Shown here one piece after another: positions 23,410 to 35,008 of a DNA stretch of 64,000 bases. The stretch spans positions 157,552,858 to 157,616,857 of the forward strand of contig NC_084794.1 in assembly GCF_963169125.1 (NCBI RefSeq), given 5' to 3'. Position numbers and translations under genes: made by a program. Positions within the stretch are counted from its first letter, which is position 1; each line of letters starts with the position of its first letter. The stretch is from Humulus lupulus (lineage: Eukaryota; Streptophyta; Magnoliopsida; Rosales; Cannabaceae). The notes under the pieces are model-generated. The model searched no databases. It saw only the letters and a program-made list of their open reading frames with translations, and was not told where the DNA came from.

Positions 23410-25724
23410 TGTAACGACCCCAAATCCGCTAATAAGGCTTAAGGACCTTGATTAGTGTGCTGGGAGGGCATAAATGGGATTAGAGTGAATAATATTTATT
23501 TGAATGTGATTAAAAGTGCTTAAATGATATTTTATGATACTTGATGATATTATGTGATAATATGTAATAAATATGTTGTATATGTGGGAACCACATTATT
23601 ATGTGGATAACTCTGTAGCCGGCGACTCGAGGCCATCCTAGGGCTGGATAGCGGGAAAAGTCACAACGGGGCATTATAATTGACTTTGGACAAGTCAGGG
23701 GTATGTTAGGTATCGGGTAGTGATTTAGACTATCGGGTGATGGAAATAAATATATGGAGATATATTTGAGGTTAGAGAGTTTAGGCGGGAATATTGGGGA
23801 AATTTACTATTTTGCCCTTGGGGATGTCTCCGGTACCCCGAGCTTTGGGATTAGTCTAATAACCTAAGGATATACTTGGAAAGACTTAGAAAATACTAGA
23901 CGGAAAGTGTAAACCGACCCTCTCAGCCTTCTCTCTCTTCTCTCTCTTAAGGAAGAAGAACAACTTTGAATTTTTAAGAGAATCAAGCTGAATATTTCGG
24001 AATTGAAGGGAACAATCTGGAGGATTAGCTTAGGAACTGATCAAGGATTTAAACAGAGCCAAGGTAAGCTTTGAATTTTCGTTTCTATGGTTGGGAATTT
24101 TGAGAAAATGGCTGAGTTTTTAATGGTTGTGGTTTTGGTATTCAAGGTTTGATTTGAGGCTGGAATCTTTGAAGTTAGGTCAGGGAACTCTTGGAGAAGT
24201 GATTCTGCAGCTGAGGTAAGCTTTAATCCAAGGTTTGAAGGTTGAATTCTAGTATCTCCATGGCTGGTTTTGTGTTCTTGGGTTAGAAGGTTTCAGTAAT
24301 TGAAATGGGTTTTTGATGGGTTTCTAGCCTAGGATTCAGCTGGGTTGAGTTGTTGTAATCTTGTGGGATGTTTGTGGATAGGTGAGTTGAGTATTTGGGG
24401 TGGTTTCAAGTGAGCATGCATGAGGTTTGAAAGTTAAAAATGGTAATTTTTCTGGGTTCGAAGGGGTCGGGCCGCGGCATGGTTCTTGGTGAGCCGCGCC
24501 CCTTGGAAGTTGAGTTGTGCTAAGGAAGGAGGGCGGGCCGCGGCATGGCCTAAGGAATGCCGCAACCCTAACCTATTTTTGTGTCTTAAGAGGGCTCTGT
24601 TTGGGGCCATGCCGCGGCATGGATGGCCTATGTCGGGGCCCTTAAGGGATTTTGGGATTTTGAGATTTTAGGCTTGGGAATTTAACCTAGGGTGCTCGGG
24701 ATTGAATATTTTACCATATTTGGTGAAGTTCAATGTTCCGAGGACTAGAACTTGGTTTAAAAACTCATTTAATATTGTTAGTGGTATCCTTCATCATGCT
24801 TGTGACTAGGTGCTAAGCTTGGACTTGGGGATCAGATCGCGCTCAAGGAGTATCGCCCGTAACTAATTCATCTAGAAGCCAAAGGTAAGAAAACTACACC
24901 CGGTTGAATATTTGAACAGGACTAAGGGCTCCCTGATATATATGACTGAAAGAATGGTAATATGCCATGTAAATTGTAAACCAACGACCTAAGTGTGCCA
25001 CGGTTAACTTGTGCAAGTGGCACGGCTCGGACACTGGTATCCGAGGACAGCTTATTATGCATTGAGCTCGGTTTAAGTGGGCCGGAGTCAGTGGGTTAAA
25101 CAGAGGGTGCGACCTAAGGTGTCAGCCCTAGTATTTGTGTTAATTGATTATTATATTTGGCTATTAATGTGATTAATGAGAGTGTTGAATAATCTAAGTA
25201 TAGATGAAGTTATTTGTACCTTGAAGTATGCTTATATGCTATGGATTGAATATTTGAACATGCTTACTAGAATATTTGTTCGATAATATTGTATATGCTG
25301 TGTATGTTGTTTTCTTGCTGGGCCTTGGCTCACAGGTGCTGCGTGGTGCAGGTAAAGGCAAGGGCAAGATTGATCAACCCTGATTGGAGAGCTCTGCAGA
25401 GTGCCTGTACATGTGAGGCCGCTCAGCCGCCATGGTTGAGGGGATTACAGGGACGAGAGGACCAGAACCTTATATTTTGCCTTAGTGTGGCTAATGGTTA
25501 CTCAAAACTGTTGAATTTTGTAAACCAACTTTTAAACGTTGTACTTTTGGGGATCCCTTCTGTAAATTGTTTATAATTTATAAAATGTATCTTTTGAGGC
25601 CAAAATGTCTTTTACCCCTAGAACACTTTAACTAATGACACGTTTTGATTAAACGACTTGATTAGCAAGTCTCACACCTTTATAAATACACAGTGTAGCG
25701 GTCTTGGCTATCCAGGGCATTACA
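23410..25724 (+). mobile_element. D1: solo Tekay-type LTR (2315 bp) inserted in element C
   Basis: It starts TGTAACGACCCCAAATCC and ends CCAGGGCATTACA, flanked by a perfect 5-bp duplication ATCCT (23405-23409 and 25725-25729). No internal region is present, so it is a solo LTR left by LTR-LTR recombination. Its ends match element F's LTR read on - (TGTAACGACCCAAATTTC...). A CT-rich leader (CTCTCAGCCTTCTCTCTC, about 23917-23950) suggests the transcription start. Downstream are GCCGCGGCATGG-type motifs (24470-24620) and an intron-like segment 24885-25351. Confidence 0.93.
24885..25351 (+). other. Intron-like segment in D1 LTR U5
   Basis: Donor AAAG|GTAAGAAAACTACACC and acceptor GGTGCAG|GTAAAGG are conserved in D2 and F at the same relative places, while the sequence between differs in length (467, 635 and 1119 bp). 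Predicted only. Confidence 0.4.
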
Positions 25725-25729
25725 ATCCT

Positions 25730-27249
25730 AGTAGAGCGAGAGTGAACTTGGGTTATCTCTTAAGGACTTTGAGCCCGAAAATCCATGACCAAGTTCTTAG
25801 ATCTCGAGATGCGAATGGAATATTGATTCATCTTACCTCGGGCCTAAAGACCTTGAAAATTAAGTTGGGCATGACTGGAGTAGGTCTAGTGTCACAAAAA
25901 TTCAAAGATTAAAAATCCTAGTTGTGTGAGGGCAAACTTGGGTTTCCTCCCAAGGACATTAAGCCCGAGGAGCTATAACCAAGTTCCAAAACTCAAAATG
26001 CAAATGGAAGCCTGAGTTATTTGAACTCAGGCCCAAAACTTTGGTTTGCAAAAGCTTGAGCACCATAAGGTTAGTCCTAGCATTGGGAGTTAATGACATG
26101 GGAAGCTAAGCTAGTCGACGAGCGAAGCAACCTAAGTGTCATAAAATCCCCAAGTCAAGACCTGGGAATGATCCCAACATCGACAAAATCCAAGTAATAG
26201 GAGGATTGACCTAATGTATTCTCCCAAGGACTGCGCGTGCCCAAGGAACGAAAGCCAAGTCCCAATCCTAGAGATGTGAATAGAATCTCGAGTCATTTTT
26301 ACACGGACCCAACCCAAAAATAAACACCTCGTCAGTAAGAAATCCAAGCAACGCGAGTGCTGACTCGAGATGTGAATGAAAATCTAACGTCACGAGTCCC
26401 ATCCTAAGGAGATGAGATTCAGTTGCATTCTCTAGGCACTTATAGGTCATGGACAACGAGTTCACAATTTCCACGTGGCAGAGGCCTGAGCAGCTGTACT
26501 TAGGGGGTAGGGACGATATCCAAAAATAACATTTCGGGGACAGTCTGCCCCGGGCTACGATTATCTCAGTACATTTGACCTCCCAGAGCCTGCCTAATTG
26601 GCACTCGAGGATACCAGATGGCATTAAACTTAATCCCAAGGACAACAAGCCTAGGAAGAAAAATAAAGGTCTAGAGTGTCAATTTCGAGATAAAAAACAT
26701 AGAACCCTATAGTGCAAGACCTCCTAAGGCCCGAGTTGTTGGGACTTGGAAGCGTAGGACTTTCAAATGTTCCATTAGAAAAGGTGATAAAGTTAATGTA
26801 GAGGACTGCCTGCCTTGGAGACAACACTAAACACCCAAAGTGTCTAAACACTAAAAGGATGATCTTCAAGCTCTATGTATAATGGGTGGCCTAAACCCCA
26901 AGTTGTTGGGTCTCGGGGACATAGGAATACGTTAAGTGTTCCCAATTGACTGCACTAAAAGTTAATCCCAAGGACTATGGGCCTGGGGGACAACAATAAC
27001 TACCTAAGCCTATCTAAATTCCAAGAGAAGTTGACATAGACTCGGCTATTATGACTCGAGCACAAGACCTGAATCTAAGACTTAGGGCCCACAAAAACTG
27101 GGTAGGTTGAAGTTTCATACTCTCATGGGGTTACGTCATGTTGAGAGGAGTGAAACCCCAACTAAACTAATGAGACCAAATTGCATAATTATTATATGTT
27201 AGCAGAGGTTATAAGTTATTTACGATTGGGCTCGAGCATTTAATTCCTT
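25730..27249 (+). other. Element C non-coding tract
   Basis: Continuation of C after D1. It has diverged repeats of a phrase like GACTTGGGTT..TCCCAAGGAC..GAGCCCGA (25745-27080; for example 25749, 25935, 26630 and 26960) but no supported gene. The phrase contains CTCGAG/AAGCCCGAG half-palindromes. Confidence 0.5.
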
Positions 27250-27299
27250 GTACCCCAGTAAGCAAAGGCATGCATGCCTACTTAAACAAAAGGAAATAA

Positions 27300-30167
27300 A
27301 ATTACTTCAGGATCTCGCCCGAAGGAACTTCCACTACCACCATGATGACAGGATCCAACTTAGTAGTGTGGTCAGCCATCGTGGCTTCCCTTGCTTGAGC
27401 TTCCGCCATCACCTCGATGAAAGGTCCATCTCGTTGGTTCTTGGCAACGCCACAAACATGGTATCATCTATCATAACATTGAGATCCCTCTCTAACTCCT
27501 CTGGTCGGAGCCTAAGGTTCTCGGCAGAAGATGAAGTGAGCGTAACTTCTTTTCTAGCTTTAACATCCTCCTCCAAGACTCTGGCCAGCTCGGGGCCATG
27601 GGCTGAGGTGTCATCGCGACTCAGTCAGAGTTCTTCCCGAATAGCTGTGAGCTCCACCAATAGCTTGTCGTTGGCCTCCTCCACGAATCAGTTTTTGCTC
27701 GCAGCATCTTCCAGCAGCTTCGCGGAGGTGTCCTCGAGGGATGACAACTTTGACTGCTCCGTGTCCAGCCGAGTCTCCAACTCTGAGGCATAGGCCTTAA
27801 GATCCTTGAAGTGCTTCTGAAGCAGTGAGTACTCCGTCAGTAGGATTGCGGTCTCTTTGAGTTGAGTCATTTCCACCAGAAGCTTCTTCAGCTTGAAGGA
27901 CCTCATGGTCATGATGTCTTCGAGTAATTGGTTGAAGGTCGCATTCTGCACAAGAACAATATTCATTAGCTGGGTAAAAAACTAAGACAAGTAAAAAGGA
28001 AGTTAGAGGATTTTGAGCCACAGCCTTAGAGTGATGTGGCAGCTATCAGCAAGATCTCATTGTCACTGCCACAACGAGTGAAGTTGCGGAAGGCCATGTC
28101 GCACAGGAACACTCCCAATCCGTAGTGTAACTCCGTGGTGAGTGGGGTATCCTTGCACCGACTCTCCTCGAAAGTAGAGGCTCTAGCTCCTCAGGACTAG
28201 TGGTAGCAACTGGCCACTGCGGTCTGTCTTCCCTGAGGTACTTCGCAAGGACAATGAAATCCTTGGTTGCTTCATCCAGATGGGCATTGAATTATTCGAC
28301 TACCTGCTTGTGCTTTTCTAGGTCTCCTCCCTCGAAGTGTTTCGGAAAGACCACTAGGTTCAATTTTTGGCTTAGGGATGGTCAGGCACCCTGAAAGGGA
28401 TTTATTTTCCCTTCCCAGAAGGCCCCTCATCTTAAGGGGGGAGGCCTCGAGGTCAATGACCACTTCTATAACAGTTGGCCACCGGGGAGTGGCCAGTAGG
28501 GCAGCATTCGAGATTGTGAGAGCCGCAAGAGCAAGAGGACCGACCATCAGAGCCAAGGGAATGGGCGCCGAGGGCAGGGGCGCTATAGTCACCTTCTATC
28601 ATTTAGTCTTCGGAAGAAAATAAATGAAGTTATTTATAAAAATAAGCATGCATGCATGGCACAAATTAAATCTCCTTTGGATTCCCACCATAATAAGGCA
28701 CCTCTGGGTGAAGAATGGAATGGGAAAAATCATAGACAAGTTGACCCATTTCCTGTGTTGAGTTAGTGTCGTATTGACAAAAACATATCGCGTGCATGGA
28801 CGTCACCTCGTCCAGAGGCACAAACACTTGGGGTGATTCCTCCTCTTCGGATGTCAAAGAAAATTGTCAATAAGATCTTGGTAAGCTTGGTACTCCTCAT
28901 CCGTCCAAGGACGCTTCAAAAATTTCCCACACGAGGAGTGATGGTGAGAATAATGAGTGATCAGGGCTAATTCCCTCCCCTATGTGATGGGCGTAGCTGA
29001 CAACTATTGGGGATTTACCTTGAGGCATGAAGGACGATTCAATCCCATCCTCAACCTCAGATTTGAGATCCTCATCTTCTTTTTCATCTGCAATGACTTT
29101 GATAGTGAGTGCGCTCTCCATATGCTCGTCGTGGAGACGTTGTTCATTATCATATTGAGCTTTTGCCGTGATGTACCTCGTGTGGAGGGTCGCCTCGTTA
29201 AGTCATTTCTTCGAATCATGAAAGCTAATATGGGTCGTGTCGCTTATCCTTTGGCCCTCCCAAAACAGAAAGTACTGTCGAAGGTTGGCCTCGGTGACGA
29301 GAAGATCAAGGTTCATCTCTTTCTTGGGTAGTGCGTTCCTTTTCTTGAACCTTTCGTTGAAGCCATCAATAAAAGGTGTGCAGCGAAAGGAACCTGAAAA
29401 GAAAATGTTTGAGACTAAGGAACAACTATAGGAGGAAGACTAATAAGTTTAATAACTCGAGAGGTGACAATAACCCAGGATAAGAGTCGGGTTGGTCCGC
29501 GTAGAGAAGGCCCTTTCCCAGAAGAAGTGGTCCTTGTAATCCATCGCATGGTTCTTGTTGTAGCACAGGGCCTTGTACTTCATCCCCGAGTACGTTTTCA
29601 TCATTAGCATGTAGTAACCATTCTTATCGTCCTTCCTCAGACATGTTCGGAGGCTATAGATATACAGTATCTCAGCTGGGGAAGCAACATGTCAGTTCTG
29701 CCTCTTGTACAGAACATACATCCATGCTAGCACCTGATATCTGTTTGGGGATAGCTAGAATGGAGCTATGTCTGCGAACTTCAAAAAACCAACAAAGTAT
29801 TGGTACAGTGGTAATGTTGCACAAGCTTGGACATGAGATGTGCTCCGAGGCCATGGACACTCTCATGCGTCCTCTCATCCTCCCGAGAGAAGCGTACCAA
29901 TATTGCAGTGTCCACCCTGTGGTTGGTTACAATCCTGTTCAGAGCTCCTCGGTGCCTGAACTTGCTGGGGGTGACCTCCGCCTCGAAACCCACAGCGGCT
30001 GTGTGTGTTTTTTCTGACAATAGACGGCTAGAGTTTGCCTCTTCCTTTGAGATTCCATGTCAAAGAGGCCACGTCGCAATCGAGGGATTAACTTCTTTCA
30101 CCATGAGAGTCCGACTGATCTCCGGCTGTTACCTCTTCTTGGGGAATCTTCCTTCCTCTTAGGCCAT
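27300..30167 (-). pseudogene. Element C antisense gene (homologue of G's antisense gene, decayed)
   Basis: Reading -, the likely start is ATG at 30167. The conserved block FADIAPF-stop-LSPNRYQVLAWMYVLYKRQN (about 29790-29710) aligns with FCVKAGIAPFQLIPPSYKLVAGWFIFCKSRK of G, followed by SPAEILYIYSL against TPEEVLYFYGL. The stops there are TAG in place of CAG and TGA probably in place of TGG. The C-terminal part (27966-27430) is a coiled coil (LLVEMTQLKETAILL..., ETRLDTEQSKLSSLEDTSAKLLEDA) like G's tail. A likely intron precedes the coiled coil near 27970. The product of the intact gene is uncharacterised; this copy is dead. Confidence 0.75.
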
Positions 30168-30535
30168 CTCTAGTAACTTGGCGTTGAATGAGAATAATGC
30201 ATGCTTGTGTAGTTGTTGAAGCTCCTCAGACATTTGAAACAACAAACCAACCAGCTAGTGTCATGACCTGAAGAAAGATAGGGCAGAATGAGAACCCCTA
30301 AGACTGCTGCTCGGGAAGATGACAAGAAAATTTTCTAAGGGACTGGGGTGTTTCGAGACCAAAGGATGGTCGCTGGAGAACACCACCATAAATTATGACA
30401 ATCGCTAAAATCTGGGAATTTTCAAAATTCTAGTTGGATGTCTAGAAATGTGAAAGTCGCGTACAGAGCATGGGGGAATGTTTAGAATGTTTCTAATGTC
30501 TTAATGTGCCAAAAAAGACATAAAAGAGGTCAAAG
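30168..30535. other. Leader/upstream region of C's antisense gene
   Basis: No gene. Contains GCATGGGGGAATG (30467-30479), weakly reminiscent of a purine tract; no LTR copy follows it. By position it should hold the 5' untranslated part of the antisense transcript. Confidence 0.4.
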
Positions 30536-32909
30536 TGGTAATGCCCCGAATTCTCCGTTGTGTTTAACGACGTGAATAATAGGCCGGGAGGGCCATACTT
30601 GCTTAATTATGTTATTAATTGATACATGCATGTATATGTGAAATATTATGATAAATGCATGTATATTATGATATGATGTGAAATACATGCATGTGAGTCC
30701 ATATTTCTAATTACAGGGGTGTGATGGTAATTTGGTCTGTTGAGGGTAAATTGTTTATTTGTACGCATGTTGGTGATATATCTTGAGACCACATTATGAT
30801 GTGGGTTTGTTCGAGCCATTTGGCATGAGACGATCAAGGAATGTTAATTATTGGTTTGGTCATAACAGGCTTAAGCTCGGGGCTCGGGGTGAGTCTCGGG
30901 GTATTTTAATGATTAGAGTGTTACCGGGCATTAAAGGGTAACGAGATGTGAAATATTGGTGTTTGAGGATATTGAGATTAGCGGGAATTGGGAAGCGTTA
31001 ATTATGATTAACAGTGTAGGTGGAAAGTGCCAAAATTACCCTTGAGTTGGTTTTAGAAGCCTTAAATGACCTAGGGGCATTTAGCTCATTTGGCTAGGAT
31101 ATATGTGAGGTTTGGATGGCTGTAGAAACAGAACCAAAAATAGAGTAAGAGCTTCTCCTTCCCGTACGTTCTTATCCCTCACTTTCTTCTTTGGAGTTTT
31201 GAGCTCAAAGGGTGGAATTAAGCTAGGAGATCAAGGGGCTAAGGTTGTAGACTTAGTTCAGCCATTGAAGAGGGTTTGGTTTCGAATTTGAGGTGAGTTT
31301 TATCCATCAAATTTCTGGTTATACTCTGTTTTCGTTTTCAATTTTCAGCTCTAGATTTTGGTGTGGAAAGTTGGAATCAAGGGGAGCTTTTGTGGTGTTT
31401 TACTTGGGTTATGATGAGGGAGAGTTATGGGTGATGTTTGGAGGTTTAAATGGGTGTTAGGAAGAGGTTTTGAGTTGGTTTAAAGGGCTTAGTTGAGAGG
31501 AAAAACGTAGGAGGAGGTTGCTGGTGCGTGCTGATTTCTAGGCTGTTAGGCATAATGAGCCGCGGCCTGGCATAGGTGAGCCGCGACCAATGGTGCCTGT
31601 CAGGAGGGTGGCCGCCTCTGTTTGGAGGCGCGCCACGGCGTGACTAGGGCGGGCCGCGGCCCAACAGGGCATTTTGTCCAGAAAAGTGTTTTTAACATGG
31701 GGATTCAAACCTAAGGCCTCGGGGTTGAACCTACTACCCGGTTGAGTAGTGTTTGATGCCCCGGAGATTAGGTTTTGGTTTGGGAACCTTTTATTGTTCA
31801 TTTTATTGATGGAATCCCATAATTGGTTATGATCAGGTAACCGCTAAAGGACCAAAAGGTTGATCGTTCTCAGGGTTGTTCTTTTATTCATTCTTGCTCG
31901 AACCAGAGGTAAGAAAACTGCACTCCAACTGTGATATGCATGGATATTCGTGAGGCATGTTGGTTGTGTAATATGGACATGGATTGAATATAGAATGCCT
32001 AGCATATGTTTCTCACTTGTGCATGGTACTGACTCATTAGTCAGGTTTGGCAAAGGTGCTAGTATCAACTGCGAAGTTGTGACTCATTAGTCAGGTTTGG
32101 CAGTGGTACTGGGCACTGGTCACGTTGCACTAACTCACCAGTTAGAATTGGCAAAGGTGTTAGTATCAACTATGAAGCTGTGACTTATTAGTCAGGTTCG
32201 GCAGTGATACTGGGCACTGGTCACATAGCACTGACTCATTAGTCAGAATGGCCTTAGCGTGTATCACGCAAGCCAACAAAGATTAGATCTAATCGACTAT
32301 TAGCATTGAATGACTCAAAGAGCATTAATGCCAGACCGACCCCGAGGGTCGATGAAAGAAATAAGTGCATAGAGGCTAGTGGCTTACCTAGCAGCCACTC
32401 TCCCACTTGAATCATGTGATGTTCACTCATTTGTTTGAAAGCTTTATGCTCAGTGTGATTATAATGATAATCATTTGATAATGTTTATATAAAGTGTTAT
32501 GTTTTCTTGCTGGGCTTTGGCTCATGGGTGCTATGTGGTGCAGGTAAAGGGAAAGAAAAGCTCACCTAGCCTTGAGTGGAGAGTTGATGTGGTGATGTGT
32601 ACATATGCGGCCGCTTGACCACCACGGCCAAGGAGTTCTCAGAGGAACTAGGGGGACCCTATTTTTGCCGCTTAGGTCGGCGGGGTTGTAAATTTAAAAC
32701 TGTAATGACCATTTTGAACTGAGAACCACTTGTAAATATTTTGATTAGCTCTGCAGAGCAGTTTGTAATGAAAATCTCCATTTCCTTTTTATTGGTTTTA
32801 TACCTTAACCTGTTAATTACACTTAGAGCACGTTTTTGACCAAACGACTCAGGTAGTGAGTCAAATTTCCGGTCCACCGTAACTGTTCTGGGGTAGCCAG
32901 GGCGTTACA
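30536..32909 (+). mobile_element. D2: solo Tekay-type LTR (~2.37 kb) inserted in element C
   Basis: It begins TGGTAATGCCCCGAATTC and ends CAGGGCGTTACA. The flanks share AAAGT (30532-30536 and 32910-32914), with the last T shared with the LTR's own TG; the duplication is therefore AAAG or AAAGT. It contains GAGCCGCGGCC-type motifs (31556-31670), duplicated segments with the phrase GTGACTCATTAGTCAGG (32025-32260), the U5 intron-like segment 31909-32543 and the block TTGCTGGGCTTTGGCTCA (32509-32526). Internal sequence is absent: a solo LTR. Confidence 0.9.
31909..32543 (+). other. Intron-like segment in D2 LTR U5
   Basis: Donor CAGAG|GTAAGAAAACTGCACTCC at 31909, acceptor GTGGTGCAG at 32543 followed by GTAAAGG. 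It encloses the CATTAGTCAGG repeats. Same arrangement as D1 and F. Confidence 0.4.
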
Positions 32910-33070
32910 AAAGTGATCTCTAGAGTGTCAGTAATTCAAAATCCCAAACATGCAGCTAAACCCCTCAACAGAATTCGAAAGTAACACAAAATCAAATAGG
33001 AGATAGATGTAAAACTTACTCGAGATGAAGCACTTGTACGTGCACAAGCGAGTCCTGACTCGGAAAGTTA

Positions 33071-35008
33071 GAACATCAAGTGGTATAAAAGTTATCACTT
33101 TTTTAGATTTGTTGGTGTTTTGTATAGTAGTGTTGCATGTGTAATATTACTCTTTAAATTCATTTTTTGTACTGTAATAATGCTTATCCAGAGGCTGATC
33201 ATGTAAGCATGCATGTTTTGTTGAGTTTCTATAGAGGAACCTAACATCCCTCTATGTTTTTATGATTTTATGTTGTTAATGTTTTAGTCTTGACTTCAAA
33301 AGTGTCCAGCAAAATCCATGTGCTTATTTCTGGATTTTCTTATCACCATTGTGTTATTTGGGAAAAGTAGCTCATAGTGTATGAGAACGTCCAAAAATGT
33401 GTAGTATTGATTAAGTTATTGCTTTTGTAAAAAGGTTGCGTAATCTATAAAATTGGTATTTACAAAATGTGCATTTAACCAACTTTGGACAACATGTTCT
33501 ATAAGAAAAATAGAGAACTTTTGGTTGATTTTCAAACTGAACACTCTTGATATATTATTAATAAAACTAGTTTGGTTTTATGGAAAATAATTAAAAAGCT
33601 AGGAGTTATGTTTTTCCAAAGTTTAGAAAAAATAAGGTTTTCATCATAAACATCTCTGTATAGTCGCTTTTGGAAACTTTTTTCACCAAATCAAAATTTA
33701 TCTTTTTGACCTATTTTTTTTTTTGCGTGGACATTCTTAACATATCCTAGTTTGGGCTTAAGAAAAATCAGACCAAAAAATAAGCCAATCAGATTTTATG
33801 CATTTCCAAAGTTTAGGAAAAACAATAGTCCAAAAATGGGCACTTTCAATCAACACTTTTTTAATAGTTTTCACAAAGTAAAAGCATGTATTTTTGCCTA
33901 AAAATGAACAAGGGACTTCTTGGTATAGTCAAGTTTGGTGATAATATTTTTAAAATATAACCTTCCAAAGATAGGAAATTATCACAAAAAAATACAGTTT
34001 TAACACTTAGTAAAGTTTGGGATATTCTAGCAAATGTTAGGTTTTTCATTTATTCATAATCCTAATAATTACGAACTTAGATTTTGTACACTAAATAATT
34101 ATTAGGATTAATTTTGATATAAGAAATAATATTTTTATAAATTAATAAATTTTATCTAAAGAAAATAAAAAAGGCCCTTTGGATGGTTATATTTTAAAAA
34201 CATTATCACCAAACTTGGCTATACCAATAATTCCCTTGTTTATTTTTAGGCAAAAATACACATTTTTACTAGGTGAAAACTATTTTAAAAAAGTGTTGAT
34301 TGAAACTCTCCATTTTGAGCCCATTATTTTTCTTAAATTTTTGTAAAGCATAAAATCTAATTGGCTTATTATTTTTGTCTTATTTTTATTAAGTAAGAGA
34401 ACTAGGATATGCTAGGAATGTCCCCAAGAACAAATAGGTCCAAAAGATAATTTTTACTTGGTTAAAAATGTTTCCAATTGTGACAGTACAGACGTTTATT
34501 TTGGAAAAATAAAACTCTTAGCCTTTTCATTATTTTTCTATGAAACCAAACCAGTTTTATTACCAATATATCAAGAGTGTCCAAAGCTGATTACATGCAC
34601 AATTTGTAAAAACCAATATTACAGATTACACATTATTTTTGCAACAACAATAACTTGATAAATATTACATCATTTTGGGTGTTTTAACATACTATGGGTT
34701 TCTATTTTTCCTAAATAACACAATGGTGACAATAAAATCTAGAAACAAGCACATGTGGAGTTTTCTTGATCCTTTGGAAGACCAAACTAAAACATTTGCA
34801 GCATAAAATTATAAAAACCTAGAAGAATGTTGAATTCCTTTGCTAGAAACTTAACAAAATGTGAATGCATGTATGATGAACCTCTAGATTAGCATTATTA
34901 TAGTACCAAGAATGAGTTTAAACCATAGAAAAATATACATGAAATTAAGATTTACAAAGCACCAACAAAACTATCAAAAACTACTATTTTTATACCATTG
35001 TAGTTTCT
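33071..35008. repeat. Long imperfect inverted repeat (hairpin), arms ~0.9-1.0 kb
   Basis: The left arm 33071-34071 matches the reverse complement of 34096-35008 over its length, with indels. Paired landmarks: CATTGTGTTATTTGGGAAAA (about 33349) with CCTAAATAACACAATGGTG (34710 on); GATATATTATTAATAAAACTAG (33549) with CAGTTTTATTACCAATATATC (34551 on); ACTTCTTGGTATAGTCAAGTTTGG (33916) with CCAAACTTGGCTATACCAATAA (34209 on). The centre is a perfect 14-bp pair AATCCTAATAATTA/TAATTATTAGGATT (34058-34071, 34096-34109) with a 24-bp loop. No coding capacity seen. The right arm runs on into an LTR-like tract, so it may be an inverted LTR fragment or a long-TIR MULE/foldback relic. Confidence 0.85.

Larger units (their letters stand above)
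16645..33070 (+). mobile_element. Element C: old Tat/Retand-like Ty3/gypsy element with antisense gene
   Basis: In order: LTR (to 17334), primer site shared with G, gag, pol with two RNase H segments and integrase, a purine tract about 200 bp after pol, a long non-coding tract, and a coiled-coil gene on the opposite strand. The antisense gene aligns with the one in element G. Two solo LTRs (D1, D2) interrupt C. The 3' LTR is not recognisable; a splice-donor-like site of the antisense leader at 33014-33019 (GTAAGT on -) suggests C reaches at least 33060, where the hairpin begins. Heavily mutated throughout. Confidence 0.8.

Noticed and set aside
27248..27793. 181-codon Ser-rich frame on +
   Set aside because: Shadow of the coiled-coil part of C's antisense gene on the opposite strand.
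30467..30479. GCATGGGGGAATG as the terminal polypurine tract and start of C's 3' LTR
   Set aside because: The following sequence does not match C's 5' LTR, and the tract differs from the CTTGGGGGG type of G and E.
33071..35008. A MULE with long terminal inverted repeats
   Set aside because: No 9-bp target duplication or clear termini found; the right arm runs into an LTR-like sequence. Left as an unclassified inverted repeat.
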